This document shows positions 25,214-35,089 of a stretch of 64,000 nucleotides of DNA, piece after piece. The position numbers and the translations under genes were made by a program. Source of the stretch: Chlorobiaceae bacterium. GTDB lineage: Bacteria; Bacteroidota; Chlorobiia; Chlorobiales; Chlorobiaceae. Below the pieces are notes generated by a model. It did not search any database. It saw only the letters and a program-made list of their open reading frames with translations, and was not told where the DNA came from. Location: assembly GCA_013334865.1 (NCBI GenBank), contig JAAXWS010000006.1, positions 69,306-133,305 of the forward strand, written 5' to 3'. Within the stretch, counting starts at the first letter, position 1. Each line of letters begins with the position of its first letter.

Positions 25214-26616
25214 GCGGCAACCCGGGAATAGTGGATCCAAGGCGTATCAGGCGTCTGAACTCCTGTGAAGGCCGCGTTGGCCCGGTGATCTACTGGATGT
25301 CGCGAGACCAGCGCGTACGGCACAACTGGGCGCTTTTATACGCATGCGGCAAAGCAAACGAAATCGGCAGCTCCCTGGAGGTCGTCTTCACGCTCGCCCC
25401 CTCCTTCCTCGGCGCCCCATGGCGTCATTACGACTTCATGCTCAGGGGGTTGATGGAGGTCGAAGCTTCCCTCAGGGCTATCGGCATCCCGATGGCCGTG
25501 CTCTCTGGAGACCCGGCAGCAGAACTTGCCGGACACGCCCTCAGGATCGGAGCCGGAGCCGTCGTGACCGACTTCTCCCCCCTGCGGCTGCCGAGAAGCT
25601 GGAAAGATAAGGCTTCCAGACAGCTGTCCTGTCCATTCTACGAGGTCGATGCCCACAACATCGTCCCCTGCTGGCTCGCCTCGACGAAACAGGAGTTCGC
25701 CGCAAGGACGATCCGGCCGAAACTCAACGCCCTGGCCGGTTCGTTCCTGAAACCCTATCCGGAACCGGACCCCCGCTTCCAGCCCTCCGGCATCCGGCAA
25801 ACATGCATCAGTTGGGAATCGCTGGCCTCAAAGGTAGATGCCAACCATTCCATCGGGCCTGTCGACCATCTGCAGCCGGGAGAGAACGCAGCTGAAAAGC
25901 AGTTGCGGCGCTTCATCGACCATGCACTGCACTGCTATGCGGAATCGGGGCACGATCCGAACGCAGGGTGCGTCTCGGGGCTTTCGCCCTACCTCCATTT
26001 CGGTCAGATCAGCGCGCAGCATGCCGCGCTCTCGGCTCTGGAGAGTGGGGCCGGGGCACAAAACCTCGAGGCATTCGTCGAGGAGCTCTTCATCCGGCGG
26101 GAGCTAGCGGAAAACTACTGCTACCGCAACGAACGCTACGACGCATTCGATGGCATCCCCGGATGGGCCAAAGCCACGCTGGCCGCCCATGCGGACGACC
26201 GTCGGGAATACTGCTACTCAGCGGACGCTTTCGAGTGTGCCGTCACGCACGATCCCCTCTGGAACGCCGCGCAGTCCCAACTCGTGAAAACGGGCACCAT
26301 CCACGGCTACATGCGGATGTACTGGGCGAAAAAAATTCTCGAGTGGAGCGATTCCCCGGCAGCCGCATTCGACATCGCCGTCATGCTGAACGACAGGTAC
26401 GCCCTCGACGGGCGGGACCCGAACGGCTATACCGGCATCGCCTGGTCCATCGGCGGCCTTCACGACCGTCCCTGGTTCGAGCGACCGGTCTACGGGAAGA
26501 TCCGCTATATGAACGCGGCAGGGAGCGCCCGCAAGTTCGACGTCGAACGATACATCCGTTCAGTCACGTCCGGCAATGCAATATGGCCGGCCGTCAATGG
26601 GAGCGACAGGCCATGA
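25210..26616 (+). CDS. phr: Class II CPD photolyase
   Basis: 468 residues, the usual size. The class II markers are VIYWMSRDQRVRHNWAL at the start, HNIVPCWLASTKQEFAARTIRP in the linker region, and the FAD-binding C-terminal half with LSPYLHFGQISAQH, RRELAENYCY and MRMYWAKKILEW. It repairs cyclobutane pyrimidine dimers with blue/near-UV light. It is coupled at both ends by four-base overlaps, to an amidotransferase and to a hybrid histidine kinase. Confidence 0.94.
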   Translation: MSGNPGIVDPRRIRRLNSCEGRVGPVIYWMSRDQRVRHNWALLYACGKANEIGSSLEVVFTLAPSFLGAPWRHYDFMLRGLMEVEASLRAIGIPMAVLSGDPAAELAGHALRIGAGAVVTDFSPLRLPRSWKDKASRQLSCPFYEVDAHNIVPCWLASTKQEFAARTIRPKLNALAGSFLKPYPEPDPRFQPSGIRQTCISWESLASKVDANHSIGPVDHLQPGENAAEKQLRRFIDHALHCYAESGHDPNAGCVSGLSPYLHFGQISAQHAALSALESGAGAQNLEAFVEELFIRRELAENYCYRNERYDAFDGIPGWAKATLAAHADDRREYCYSADAFECAVTHDPLWNAAQSQLVKTGTIHGYMRMYWAKKILEWSDSPAAAFDIAVMLNDRYALDGRDPNGYTGIAWSIGGLHDRPWFERPVYGKIRYMNAAGSARKFDVERYIRSVTSGNAIWPAVNGSDRP

Positions 26617-29180
26617 TCATCAGGGAAAAATTCCTTCTCCCCCTCAAACGCAGGGCAGAGGCGACTGTCGACTACATGGAGCCCTATATCGTCACGATAA
26701 CCGCCTTCGGTATCTTCTGGTATATTGCCTTCCATTTCCTGCTGCTGCTCTTCGGCCCCAAATACGGCTACCGGTCATTCTTTGAACTGCGGATCGTCGA
26801 GGTTGCGCTCGCCCTGCCGTTCCTTTTCCATAAACAGTTGCATACCCGACTCAGGAAATTCCTGCCTCCCTACTTCATCTCGTACGTCTTGCTCTTCCTT
26901 CCGTTCTTTTTGTTCTACACCATGATGAAAAACGAGTGGGAGACGAACTGGCTGCTGGCATGCCTTTCAGGCCTGACGCTCAGCATACTGATCGTCTCCG
27001 ATGCCGTGCTCGTCTCCATTTTCTTCCCGCTGGCGTTCGCCCTGTCCTACCTTGCCGTCGTCCTTCAGGATGGAGCCGTGAGTTACCGGTATTTCAATGC
27101 TTTTTCCATCACGATCTTCGTGTTCGGATTAAGCGGAAGCCTCATTATCAGCCGTTGGATGCGTGCCAGGCATGAAATCAGGATTTCCATCATGAAAAAC
27201 CTTGGCGGGGCCATCGCCCATGAGATGCGGGAACCCCTCAACTCGGTTGCGATGACCATTGAGATCATCAGGAATACGCTTCCGCCGCTTGCCGACTCAC
27301 TGAACGGAACCGCCTCGATCAAGGCGGAGGAACTGGCCACCCTCTACGAAAGGATCGACAACGGGACGGAAACGATTGCCAAAGGAAACCGGATCATCGA
27401 CTCGATCCTGGCAAGCATCAGTAACAGGGAGATCGCTCGTAACGATTTCAGCTACTGCAGCGCAAGGGCATCCATTGAGGAGACTCTCGAAACCCATCAT
27501 TTCGACGGTCCGGATGAGCGACGCCTCGTGCATTTCGACGGAACCGACGATTTCAATTTTTTCGGAGACAAGGACCTTTTCGGGCACCTGCTTGCCAACC
27601 TCCTGAAAAACGCCCTCTTCTACCAGTACGACAAGCCTGGCTTCAGGATAGACATCTCCATCTCCCGTTCGCCACGCTCCAACAGGATCGTGGTCAGGGA
27701 CAATGGGCCGGGCATCCCTGCGGGCCGGATCGATGAGGTGTTCAAGCCCTTCTACACCTTCGGCAAGCCGTTCGGCAATGGTCTCGGCCTTTCATTCTGC
27801 CAGAAAATCGCCGAGGCCTTCGGAGGCGGCATCTCCTGCCGTTCGTCCGCAGGCGAATGGACCGAATTCACGATTGAATTCCCTCCCGACGATTCAGGGT
27901 CCACCCGGGAGCCGGAAACAGAATCTGTGATAATGCCGGGAATGCGGCAGGCCCTGGTGGTAGACGATCAGCCAATGAACCACACCATGATCTCCAGGAT
28001 GGTCAGCGGCCTCGGCTACCACTGCGACACGGCGGAAAACGGCAGGGAGGCCATCGGGATGGCCGCGAAAAAACGTTACGACCTGATCCTCCTGGACATC
28101 GAAATGCCGGTCATGGGAGGCGATGAGGCATGTCGGAGGCTGAAGTCCGGTATCGACATCGATTCGGAGACCCACCGTCATTACCGGGACATACCTATCA
28201 TCGCCGTCACAGGGCTGGACGAGGCCGAAGCGGAACGCAGGTCGTCCCGGGCCGGGATGGACGGGGTGCTTCTCAAGCCCCTCGACATCCGCAGGCTGAG
28301 GGAAATGATTGCACTGCACACTTTACGATGTCGACCGGATTGGCAGGAGGATGTAGGCCAGCAACAGGATGCACCGGCAAGGAAACGGACCGTGATGATC
28401 GTCGATGACGATGCGACATCCCTGAAGCTCATGAAGACCATGATCGAATCGGCAGGGTACCGTGCCGTCTGCGCCAAGCATGGCGGAGAGGCCATCGAGA
28501 TGCTTGAGCAGTACGATGCAGACCTGATACTGATGGATCTCAACATGCCGGTCATGGACGGATTCGCCACCGTTACAGCCATCAGGGACGGACGCATGTC
28601 ACGACAGTTCAGGCACGATGCCGACATCCCGGTGATCGCACTGACAGGTGCCGGCAAAGATGTCGCCCAAAAGGCCCTGGACGCCGGATTCAACGCGTTC
28701 CTCACCAAGCCGGTCCGGCACCGCAAGCTGCTCGACACGATCTCCGCATGGCTGGAGCTTCCGGAGGATGCGGTTCAGATGAAACAGGATGACGATGCCG
28801 TGGCTGGATCACGATGGGAGGAACTCGAGTCGCTCGAACTCTTCGACCCTGAAGTCCTGCGCGACATTTTGAGCCTGTCGAAGGAAGGATTAATGGAAGA
28901 GCTGGCAGAACTCTTCACTAAAGACGCCCAGAAACTTATCTCGGAACTCGGTATCGCCTCCACCGCAATGGATATCGAAAAAGCCCGTCGGACCATCCAT
29001 ACCCTGAAGGGTTCGGCGGCAAGCATCGGGGCAAGGCGCCTGCAGGCAACGGCGAGCAACATCAACGAGATGTTGAAACGGGGGCACTTTCCTATAGCGA
29101 CGGAATGGCTCGACTACATCGGGCGAGTCTACAGGGAGAGCGTCGAGCAGCTGTCGGGTTTCGTTGCAAAAGGCAGCTAA
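26613..29180 (+). CDS. Hybrid sensor histidine kinase, CqsS-like, with two receivers and HPt
   Basis: 855 residues from ATG 26613, which overlaps the photolyase stop (ATGA); the track start at 25968 is a shadow. Order: six hydrophobic helices (about 25-190), HisKA with AIAHEMREPLNS (His near 203), HATPase with FYTFGKPFGNGLGLSFCQKI, receiver 1 (about 445-570, LILLDIEMPVMGG), receiver 2 (about 590-710, LILMDLNMPVMDG) and a C-terminal HPt (HTLKGSAASIG, His near 794). From memory of the Vibrio CqsS sequence, the membrane segment (FLPFFLFYTMMKNEWETNW) and kinase core match it closely. No cqsA-like synthase is in the window. Confidence 0.9.
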   Translation: MIIREKFLLPLKRRAEATVDYMEPYIVTITAFGIFWYIAFHFLLLLFGPKYGYRSFFELRIVEVALALPFLFHKQLHTRLRKFLPPYFISYVLLFLPFFLFYTMMKNEWETNWLLACLSGLTLSILIVSDAVLVSIFFPLAFALSYLAVVLQDGAVSYRYFNAFSITIFVFGLSGSLIISRWMRARHEIRISIMKNLGGAIAHEMREPLNSVAMTIEIIRNTLPPLADSLNGTASIKAEELATLYERIDNGTETIAKGNRIIDSILASISNREIARNDFSYCSARASIEETLETHHFDGPDERRLVHFDGTDDFNFFGDKDLFGHLLANLLKNALFYQYDKPGFRIDISISRSPRSNRIVVRDNGPGIPAGRIDEVFKPFYTFGKPFGNGLGLSFCQKIAEAFGGGISCRSSAGEWTEFTIEFPPDDSGSTREPETESVIMPGMRQALVVDDQPMNHTMISRMVSGLGYHCDTAENGREAIGMAAKKRYDLILLDIEMPVMGGDEACRRLKSGIDIDSETHRHYRDIPIIAVTGLDEAEAERRSSRAGMDGVLLKPLDIRRLREMIALHTLRCRPDWQEDVGQQQDAPARKRTVMIVDDDATSLKLMKTMIESAGYRAVCAKHGGEAIEMLEQYDADLILMDLNMPVMDGFATVTAIRDGRMSRQFRHDADIPVIALTGAGKDVAQKALDAGFNAFLTKPVRHRKLLDTISAWLELPEDAVQMKQDDDAVAGSRWEELESLELFDPEVLRDILSLSKEGLMEELAELFTKDAQKLISELGIASTAMDIEKARRTIHTLKGSAASIGARRLQATASNINEMLKRGHFPIATEWLDYIGRVYRESVEQLSGFVAKGS

Positions 29181-29234
29181 AGAGGCCGGCTATAAGAGGG
29201 GCAAGGCAAGAACAGAGCGCGAGTCCTGACCCAT

Positions 29235-29266
29235 AAAAAAAGCCGGGCCTGCAAAGCAGACCCGGC
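29235..29266 (-). terminator. Rho-independent terminator of the RNase R gene
   Basis: On the minus strand GCCGGGTCTGC-TTT-GCAGGCCCGGC folds to an 11-bp stem with one mismatch and is followed by seven T residues. It lies about 30 bases after the rnr stop and also sits between the two convergent operons. Confidence 0.88.
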
Positions 29267-29297
29267 CTGGAAACCTTCTCCCTGCAGGAACTCTTCG

Positions 29298-31757
29298 TCA
29301 GGCGAGCGTCAGGTCGATGGTGCGCCTCGTCATGTCGACCTCGTGCACCGTCACCTTGACGCGCTGACCGATCTGGAGGCGACGCTTCCTGCGCTTGCCG
29401 ACCAGGGAGTAGGTCGACTCGTCATATTCGTAGTAGTCGTCCTTCAGGTTGCGCATGTGCACCAGTCCCTCGATGGCGAAATCCACCATCCTGACATAGA
29501 TGCCGTACTCGGTCGCGCCGGAGATGACGCCGGGATAGACCTTGCCGATGTGGGTCGACATGTACTCGACCTGCTTCAGCTTCACCGATTCGCGCTCCGC
29601 CTCCACGGCAATCTTCTCACGCTCGTTCGAGACCTGGCAGACAGCGCTGATGCGGCTGGCGATCTCAGAGAGCCGCTGTGGAGAGATCTTCTTGCGGCTT
29701 TTCCTGGCGGCCTCGTACTCGAAGAGCAGGCGGTGCACGATGAGGTCCGGATAGCGCCTGATCGGCGAGGTGAAGTGGGTGTAGTGCTCGAAACCAAGGC
29801 CGAAATGGCCGACGTTATCGCCGGTATAGACAGCCTTCGACATGGAGCGGAGCACCAGTTCGTTGACCAGGAACTCGACGTTGGTGCCGTGGACCTTCTG
29901 GAGCAGTTCGCGCAGGGCCTTGGAGGAGACCGTCGCGCTCTCCTTGCCTTTGCGGTCGAGTTTCAGGTCGAAACCGATCTTCCTGACGAAATTGGACAGG
30001 ACCTGGACCCGCTCCATCTGCGGCGCGCCGTGGATTCGGTAGATGACCGGATGCGGAGCCTTTCCGTTCTCGGCGAAGGTCGCCGTCAGGTATTCGGCAA
30101 CCTTGCGGTTCGCGAGCAGCATGAACTCCTCGATGAGCCGGTGGCTGCCGAGGCGCTCTTTCTTGATCACCTCGATCGGTTCACCTTTGCTGCCGAGCTT
30201 GAAGCGGACCTCCTCTGTCTCGAAATCGAGCCCGCCGTGGCCGAAACGCTGCTCCCGCAGGGCGGTGCTGATGGTGTCGAGCAGCTTCAGCTCCTTGGCG
30301 TAATCGCCTTTGCCGGATTTCAGGATGCCCTCGACGTCCTCATAGGTGAAGCGGCGCTTCGAGTGGATGACCGTCTTGTGGAACTCGTGCTTCTGGACCT
30401 CGCCTTTTGCCGTAAGGGTGAAGAAGATCGAGAAGGCCATGCGGTCGACGCCGGGATTGAGGCTGCACACCGTCTCGGAGAGGCGGGAAGGAAGCATCGG
30501 GATGACCCTGTCGACCAGGTAGACCGAGGTGGCACGCTTGAGCGCCTCCTTGTCAAGGTCGGAGTTCTCGGGAACATAGTGCGAAACGTCGGCGATATGC
30601 ACGCCGATCCTGTAGAGGCCCTTGGGGAGCTTCTCGATCGACAGGGCGTCGTCGAAGTCCTTCGCATCGACCGGGTCGATGGTGAACACGACCTTGTCGC
30701 GGATATCGAGGCGGCCTTCGAGATCGGCCCCGGTGATCTCCTCGCGGACGCCGGAGGCGAACTTGAGGATCTTCTCGTCGAAGGTCTCGTCGATGCCAAG
30801 CCCCCTGGCGATGGCGCTCACCTCGACGGAGGAGTCTCCTGCCGCGCCGATGATCTCGACGACTTTGGCCTGGACGGTACCGTTCTTCAGGAACTCGAGG
30901 TCGCCGACCAGGACCTTGTCCCCCGCCTTGGCCTTGCCCGCAGCCTTGATCGGCACATGGATCACCGGAATGATCTTGCGCTGGTCGGGTTTGAGCAGGA
31001 ATCGGCGGTTCTCGCGATGCAGCGTCCCGACGATGGTCGTGAGCCTGCGGGTCATCACCGCGGTGATGATGCCCTCGCATCGCTGGTGCGGGGACTGACG
31101 GGAGACGTAGGTTTCCGGAACCTTCGTCACCAGCACCTCCACCTCGTCGCCGTGCAGGGACTCGCCAAGGTTGTCGGCGCTGATGAAGATGTCGTCATCG
31201 AAGCCTTCCACGTCGACGAATCCGTAGCCGTTCGGGTGGGTGATGAGCTTGCCGGTGTAACTCTTGTCGACCTTGTAGCGCTCCTTTGCGGGATCAGCAA
31301 AGGGCTTTTCCTGTACAAGGTGCTCCTCATAGGTATCGGCCTCGAAACCTGCCCAGCCGTAGCAGCGATCGGAATCCTTGTCCACGACGCCGTCCTCCTG
31401 CAGCTTGTGCAGGACGTACCAGAAGCCGGGAAGCTGGCGGGACTCGCCGTATCCCATGCGCCTGGCCAGTTCGACGGAGCGGAACCGCTCGCCGTCATGG
31501 TCGGTGAGGAACGTGATGATCTCAGCGGCAAGGGAGCTTTCGCCGCGCTTGAAGAGGAATTCGTTGATCAGGATATGATCGTTCGCCCGTACTTTTTCGG
31601 TGCCCTGCTGGCTTGCCGGCCTGTTTCTCTTTCTTTTCGGGGATCTTGTCTTGTCAGTCTTTCGCTGTCTTGCCACTCGAGTGCTGTTGAATAGGTTACA
31701 TAGTCGATCATGGCAATCTGACGGAGATGCAGACGTGCCAAAAGGGCGTACTCTCAC
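29298..31757 (-). CDS. rnr: Ribonuclease R
   Basis: 819 residues. A basic, probably flexible N-terminus is followed by cold-shock-like domains ([17 protein letters not shown]), the RNB catalytic domain with the Asp cluster [25 protein letters not shown] and [11 protein letters not shown], and a C-terminal S1 domain ([26 protein letters not shown]). It is a processive 3'-5' exonuclease for structured RNA. The exact start is uncertain: GTG at 31676 would remove 27 residues, and neither start has a good ribosome site. Confidence 0.95.
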   Translation of the reverse strand: MRVRPFGTSASPSDCHDRLCNLFNSTRVARQRKTDKTRSPKRKRNRPASQQGTEKVRANDHILINEFLFKRGESSLAAEIITFLTDHDGERFRSVELARRMGYGESRQLPGFWYVLHKLQEDGVVDKDSDRCYGWAGFEADTYEEHLVQEKPFADPAKERYKVDKSYTGKLITHPNGYGFVDVEGFDDDIFISADNLGESLHGDEVEVLVTKVPETYVSRQSPHQRCEGIITAVMTRRLTTIVGTLHRENRRFLLKPDQRKIIPVIHVPIKAAGKAKAGDKVLVGDLEFLKNGTVQAKVVEIIGAAGDSSVEVSAIARGLGIDETFDEKILKFASGVREEITGADLEGRLDIRDKVVFTIDPVDAKDFDDALSIEKLPKGLYRIGVHIADVSHYVPENSDLDKEALKRATSVYLVDRVIPMLPSRLSETVCSLNPGVDRMAFSIFFTLTAKGEVQKHEFHKTVIHSKRRFTYEDVEGILKSGKGDYAKELKLLDTISTALREQRFGHGGLDFETEEVRFKLGSKGEPIEVIKKERLGSHRLIEEFMLLANRKVAEYLTATFAENGKAPHPVIYRIHGAPQMERVQVLSNFVRKIGFDLKLDRKGKESATVSSKALRELLQKVHGTNVEFLVNELVLRSMSKAVYTGDNVGHFGLGFEHYTHFTSPIRRYPDLIVHRLLFEYEAARKSRKKISPQRLSEIASRISAVCQVSNEREKIAVEAERESVKLKQVEYMSTHIGKVYPGVISGATEYGIYVRMVDFAIEGLVHMRNLKDDYYEYDESTYSLVGKRRKRRLQIGQRVKVTVHEVDMTRRTIDLTLA

Positions 31758-31856
31758 ATGTACGGCTTGAAATTTACGAATTTTTCCAGTGATTGCCGCA
31801 CCTATTTATCAAGCGCTTTATGCTTCAGGGCGGGAAGGACAGCCCCCTCAGGCCGG

Positions 31857-33521
31857 TCATTCTTTCGGCACCTTCGCCGGATTGACATACAGGGAAAAGT
31901 TGTCGGTCGACTCCTGCAGACGCCAGCCATTTATCACCTGCATGGTCGCATCCGAGCCGAACTTCCCCGGGAGGTCGGGACGCGGCGAGGCTTTTCTGTA
32001 CACGATGGCGTAATCGACCTCCGAATCGAGGCGACGGCCGACCTCCTTCCGGTACGAGCCCACCTCGGTATTCAGGACCCAGTCGATGCCGAGAGGATTG
32101 GGCGTGCCCGAAAGCAGATGCGCGAACGTGATATCCGGCAGGACGGCATAGGGCCGGCTTCCCGCACGCCCGACCAGCCGCATCAGCTCAACATAGAGCC
32201 GGTATTGCTCCGGCGTCCCCCGGACCCCCCTGAGCGCGGGGCTGATCCCGCCCATGTCCGCCGTCATCCCGGTCCGCCTGACCGGCCCCTCGAGCGAATA
32301 GAACAGCCTATGCCCCTGCCAGAAGACAGCGAGCGCCAAAGGAAACACCGTCAATGCCGCCATCCTGAAACCTCCTGAACGCCGGCAACAGGGTTCAAGG
32401 ACAGCGGCGACGGTCAGCACCGACGGCGCCGAATACAGCACCGGAGTCAGGTATCCCCAGGAGATCGAGGCGCACCAGGCGATTGCATGCATCGCGACAA
32501 GCAGCAGCCACGAATCGGCCCGGGACTTCGCAAGCATGACCAGGCTATAGAACAGCGTGGCGACAAAAAGCGAATTGAAGAGCTCGAGCGGCTGGAACGA
32601 ATCCGCTGAAGCACGATAAAACAGTGCAAGGCAGGCAAGGAACATGCCGACGGCCCCGATCAGAGCGGCACCAGGCGCCCATCGGCAGGCACTGCTGCGG
32701 AAGAGTGAGAGAGGCAGGATCGCCAGCAATGGCCAGGCCCCGTAGCGGCACCCCTCATGGGACAGGCTGCGCGCATAGTTCTCAAAACCGGCAAACAGCA
32801 GATCCCGAGCCGTAGTCTGGGACGAGATGGCGGCCCAGAACAGCAGGCTGGAACCGAATCGTTCCAGGATAAGGGAAAACAGCAGAACGGAACCAAGCAA
32901 GGAGAGCGCATAGATCGCCACCGGGCGCCATCGCCTCTCCATGAAGATCAGCATGAACAGCAGCATGACGGGAACAAGGAGAAATGGCTGCTTCGAGCCG
33001 GCGGCCAGGATTCCAAACCATGCGGAAAGCACCAGGAATCCCCGGTGCCCCTGCAAGCCAGCCATCATCGAGCCCAGGGCAAGCACGGAAAAGAAGATAC
33101 CGTCGATGGTGTGCCATGCCATGGGGGGGAAGACATGGGCTGAAAAAACGAATGCAAGCGCGGCAGCCACCGAGGTAAAACTGTCAGACCATGAGAAACA
33201 CCGTTTGGCGAGCACCGCCGAAAGGGCGCTGTAGAGCGCCATCTGCAGGAAAACGAAAATCCTGTCGACCAGAACCGGGGCGAAGGAAAACGGCCAGGAG
33301 AACACGAAGCTGTGCAGGATCGGGGTGACGGGCGGTCGGACATAGACGATGTGCTCGTAGAGACGGGCACCAAGGGAAACCTGGTGCGCCAGTCCCAGAA
33401 CGAAGCCGGTGTCGTTGTTGTCGATCCCGTAGGGGGCGTAAAGCCATATGTAAAGCCCGACCACGAGGGGGAACACCAACCAGGAAGTCGGGAATGCCGG
33501 ATACGTCCTGTTACCGTTCAT
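31857..33521 (-). CDS. Polytopic membrane protein, GT-C glycosyltransferase-like
   Basis: 554 residues from ATG 33521; the track ORF starts at a TTG 21 codons earlier. About ten to twelve hydrophobic helices are followed by a soluble C-terminal domain of about 110 residues (EQYRLYVELMRLVGRAG ... YAIVYRK). The first periplasmic loop holds an acidic motif (YGIDNNDTGFVLGLAHQ) and LYEHIVYVRPPVTPIL, the layout of GT-C/PMT-type transferases that use polyprenyl-linked sugars. The family cannot be named more closely. It has no co-directional partner nearby other than rnr downstream. Confidence 0.65.
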   Translation of the reverse strand: MNGNRTYPAFPTSWLVFPLVVGLYIWLYAPYGIDNNDTGFVLGLAHQVSLGARLYEHIVYVRPPVTPILHSFVFSWPFSFAPVLVDRIFVFLQMALYSALSAVLAKRCFSWSDSFTSVAAALAFVFSAHVFPPMAWHTIDGIFFSVLALGSMMAGLQGHRGFLVLSAWFGILAAGSKQPFLLVPVMLLFMLIFMERRWRPVAIYALSLLGSVLLFSLILERFGSSLLFWAAISSQTTARDLLFAGFENYARSLSHEGCRYGAWPLLAILPLSLFRSSACRWAPGAALIGAVGMFLACLALFYRASADSFQPLELFNSLFVATLFYSLVMLAKSRADSWLLLVAMHAIAWCASISWGYLTPVLYSAPSVLTVAAVLEPCCRRSGGFRMAALTVFPLALAVFWQGHRLFYSLEGPVRRTGMTADMGGISPALRGVRGTPEQYRLYVELMRLVGRAGSRPYAVLPDITFAHLLSGTPNPLGIDWVLNTEVGSYRKEVGRRLDSEVDYAIVYRKASPRPDLPGKFGSDATMQVINGWRLQESTDNFSLYVNPAKVPKE

Positions 33522-33668
33522 CGATCTGTGTACCACGATAAATATCAACCAAAGGTGCCTGAAACTCCCTTCATGGAGCAGCAAACTCCCATCAGTCAGA
33601 GGAAGCGCCTACGAAACAATCTGAAAACTGCTCAAATATAGGTGCTTGCCCGACATTAAAAAAAGCCG

Positions 33669-34160
33669 TCACAGCAACCGCTTCGAGGAGTGGATGCCGT
33701 CCACAAGATGCTGCACATCGATGATATCCTGCGGACGCCCCGCTGCAAGCTTGGCCTCGATGAGATGGCGCCGGCTGATGAAGAAAAAACAGACTCCGTC
33801 GATGAACATCGACTCCCGCTCTTTCCAGGCATCATCGAAAGGGACCCCGAAAAGACCCGGCATGTCGTCGATCCTCAACGGTGGCCGGCCCATCTGGTAG
33901 AAAAAACCCGGTTGCGTGAAATCGTCATGAGAGAGGCTGGCAAGAGGCGCCCCGTACTCCTTCAGGGCATCGAAAACCGACTTCGCGTTCGAAGAACACC
34001 GGTCTGTCCAGATATCGATGTTCCTGGTATATCGGTTCCCTGAATACCACATGACCGCACAGCCTCCAATAATGAGGTATCTGACGCCATGGCTGGCAAA
34101 CATGCCAAGAATCTCCTTCACCTCCGCTGTCGCAAGAATCGACTGGTTGAAATCTTTCAT
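33669..34160 (-). CDS. Orphan nucleotidyltransferase-fold protein
   Basis: 163 residues from ATG 34160 (MKDFNQSILATAEVKEILGMF). GVRYLIIGGCAVMWYSGNRYTRNIDIW matches the GG...DxD signature of MNT/AbiEii-like nucleotidyltransferases. The usual second gene of a toxin-antitoxin pair (HEPN or AbiEi) is not adjacent, so it may be an orphan or a solitary RNA/protein nucleotidylating enzyme. The start is uncertain by three codons (MTRMKDF). Confidence 0.75.
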   Translation of the reverse strand: MKDFNQSILATAEVKEILGMFASHGVRYLIIGGCAVMWYSGNRYTRNIDIWTDRCSSNAKSVFDALKEYGAPLASLSHDDFTQPGFFYQMGRPPLRIDDMPGLFGVPFDDAWKERESMFIDGVCFFFISRRHLIEAKLAAGRPQDIIDVQHLVDGIHSSKRLL

Positions 34161-34343
34161 ACGCGTCATCGCGGTTCGGCCAGAAGCGTCCGGACATTGC
34201 TGCATGTCCGCAGGCATTCCTGGAATTCATGAATGAAAACAGTGGACGAAAGGAAGCACCGCAAGCTCTCAAACGACGAGGGGAAAAAACTTAACGGACG
34301 CACGAAGATCGGATCCCGGGAAGGAAAAGAATACCAAAGCCAG

Positions 34344-34487
34344 TCAATAAAACATCAAGCGCTCCTGGTCGCTCATCCCCCTGGATTTCGTGAGGTGTGC
34401 GACGCTTCTTAAAACTATGCCAAACGCCACGAAAGGGACAATCAGGCCAAGAAGGGGAAAGAGCCCCTTAACGTATTGTTTCTTCAT
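34344..34487 (-). CDS. Small single-helix membrane protein, 47 residues
   Basis: Not in the ORF track because of its length. The frame reads MKKQYVKGLFPLLGLIVPFV, continues with AFGIVLRSVAHLTKSRGMSD and ends QERLMFY. It has a basic start, one strong membrane helix (about residues 9-27) and a polar tail. An AAGAGA lies five bases before the ATG. It is the only coding-like signal in this part of the gap between the nucleotidyltransferase and kup, and would be read in the same direction as both. Function unknown. Confidence 0.6.
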   Translation of the reverse strand: MKKQYVKGLFPLLGLIVPFVAFGIVLRSVAHLTKSRGMSDQERLMFY

Positions 34488-35089
34488 AATCTCTTATTCA
34501 TGGTGATCAACGTACCATTTTGCTGCCGGCAGAGCTTCTCTCCGACCCGCTTACTTCATGCAAGAGATATGCCAGCACGCCATATTCAATCCATAAATCA
34601 TCTAAATCCATCTGAATCAAGAGCTTATAAGCCTTCAGACAACATGCGAACCCGACAACGCCCCTGAAAAGGTTCACGTTGACGTCTCACGTTGAGATGA
34701 CTGCGTCACAAAACGAAAGCACAGGGAAATCCATGTTTTTCGGGGAAACCCATACATGCCCGGCCGCGGATCCCGGATCAATGGCCTCCAATGCCGTTTT
34801 GACGGGGGCCACGGCGAACAGGCCGTGTGTCCGCTGATATTTCTTCGGATCCCGGGATATCGCATTTCCCCAGGGGGATGCATGTAACTGTTCATGCCCT
34901 GATGGATGCTGCCGTTCCATTCCTCAAGGCCCACCAAGGACAGCACCGCCGGCGATGAAGGCTACTTGCCAGTCATCGTTTCCGCCATGCAAAAAACCCC
35001 GGAATATTTCCGGGGCTTTGTTACCCACCGAAGCGGAGTCATTGCACGGCCAGCATCGCCACGATAATCGGAGCAATCGCATGCATCAT
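34488..35089. other. Mostly non-coding gap downstream of kup
   Basis: About 600 bases. The only protein-like frame is 34687..34920 on the minus strand (77 residues, with FAVAPVKTALEAIDPGSAAG), which overlaps a second open frame and matches no family I know; I do not call it. The kup terminator is at 34991-35015. Nothing else was recognised. Confidence 0.5.
34991..35015 (-). terminator. Rho-independent terminator of kup
   Basis: On the minus strand CCCCGGAA-ATA-TTCCGGGG is a perfect 8-bp stem followed by six T residues, about 75 bases after the kup stop codon. Confidence 0.9.

Noticed and set aside
25968-26612. N-terminal extension of the hybrid kinase in the ORF track
   Set aside because: These 215 residues lie inside the photolyase gene in another frame; the ATGA overlap at 26613 gives the natural start.
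29343-31694. 783-residue ORF on the plus strand opposite rnr
   Set aside because: Antisense shadow of RNase R, no motifs, no ribosome site.
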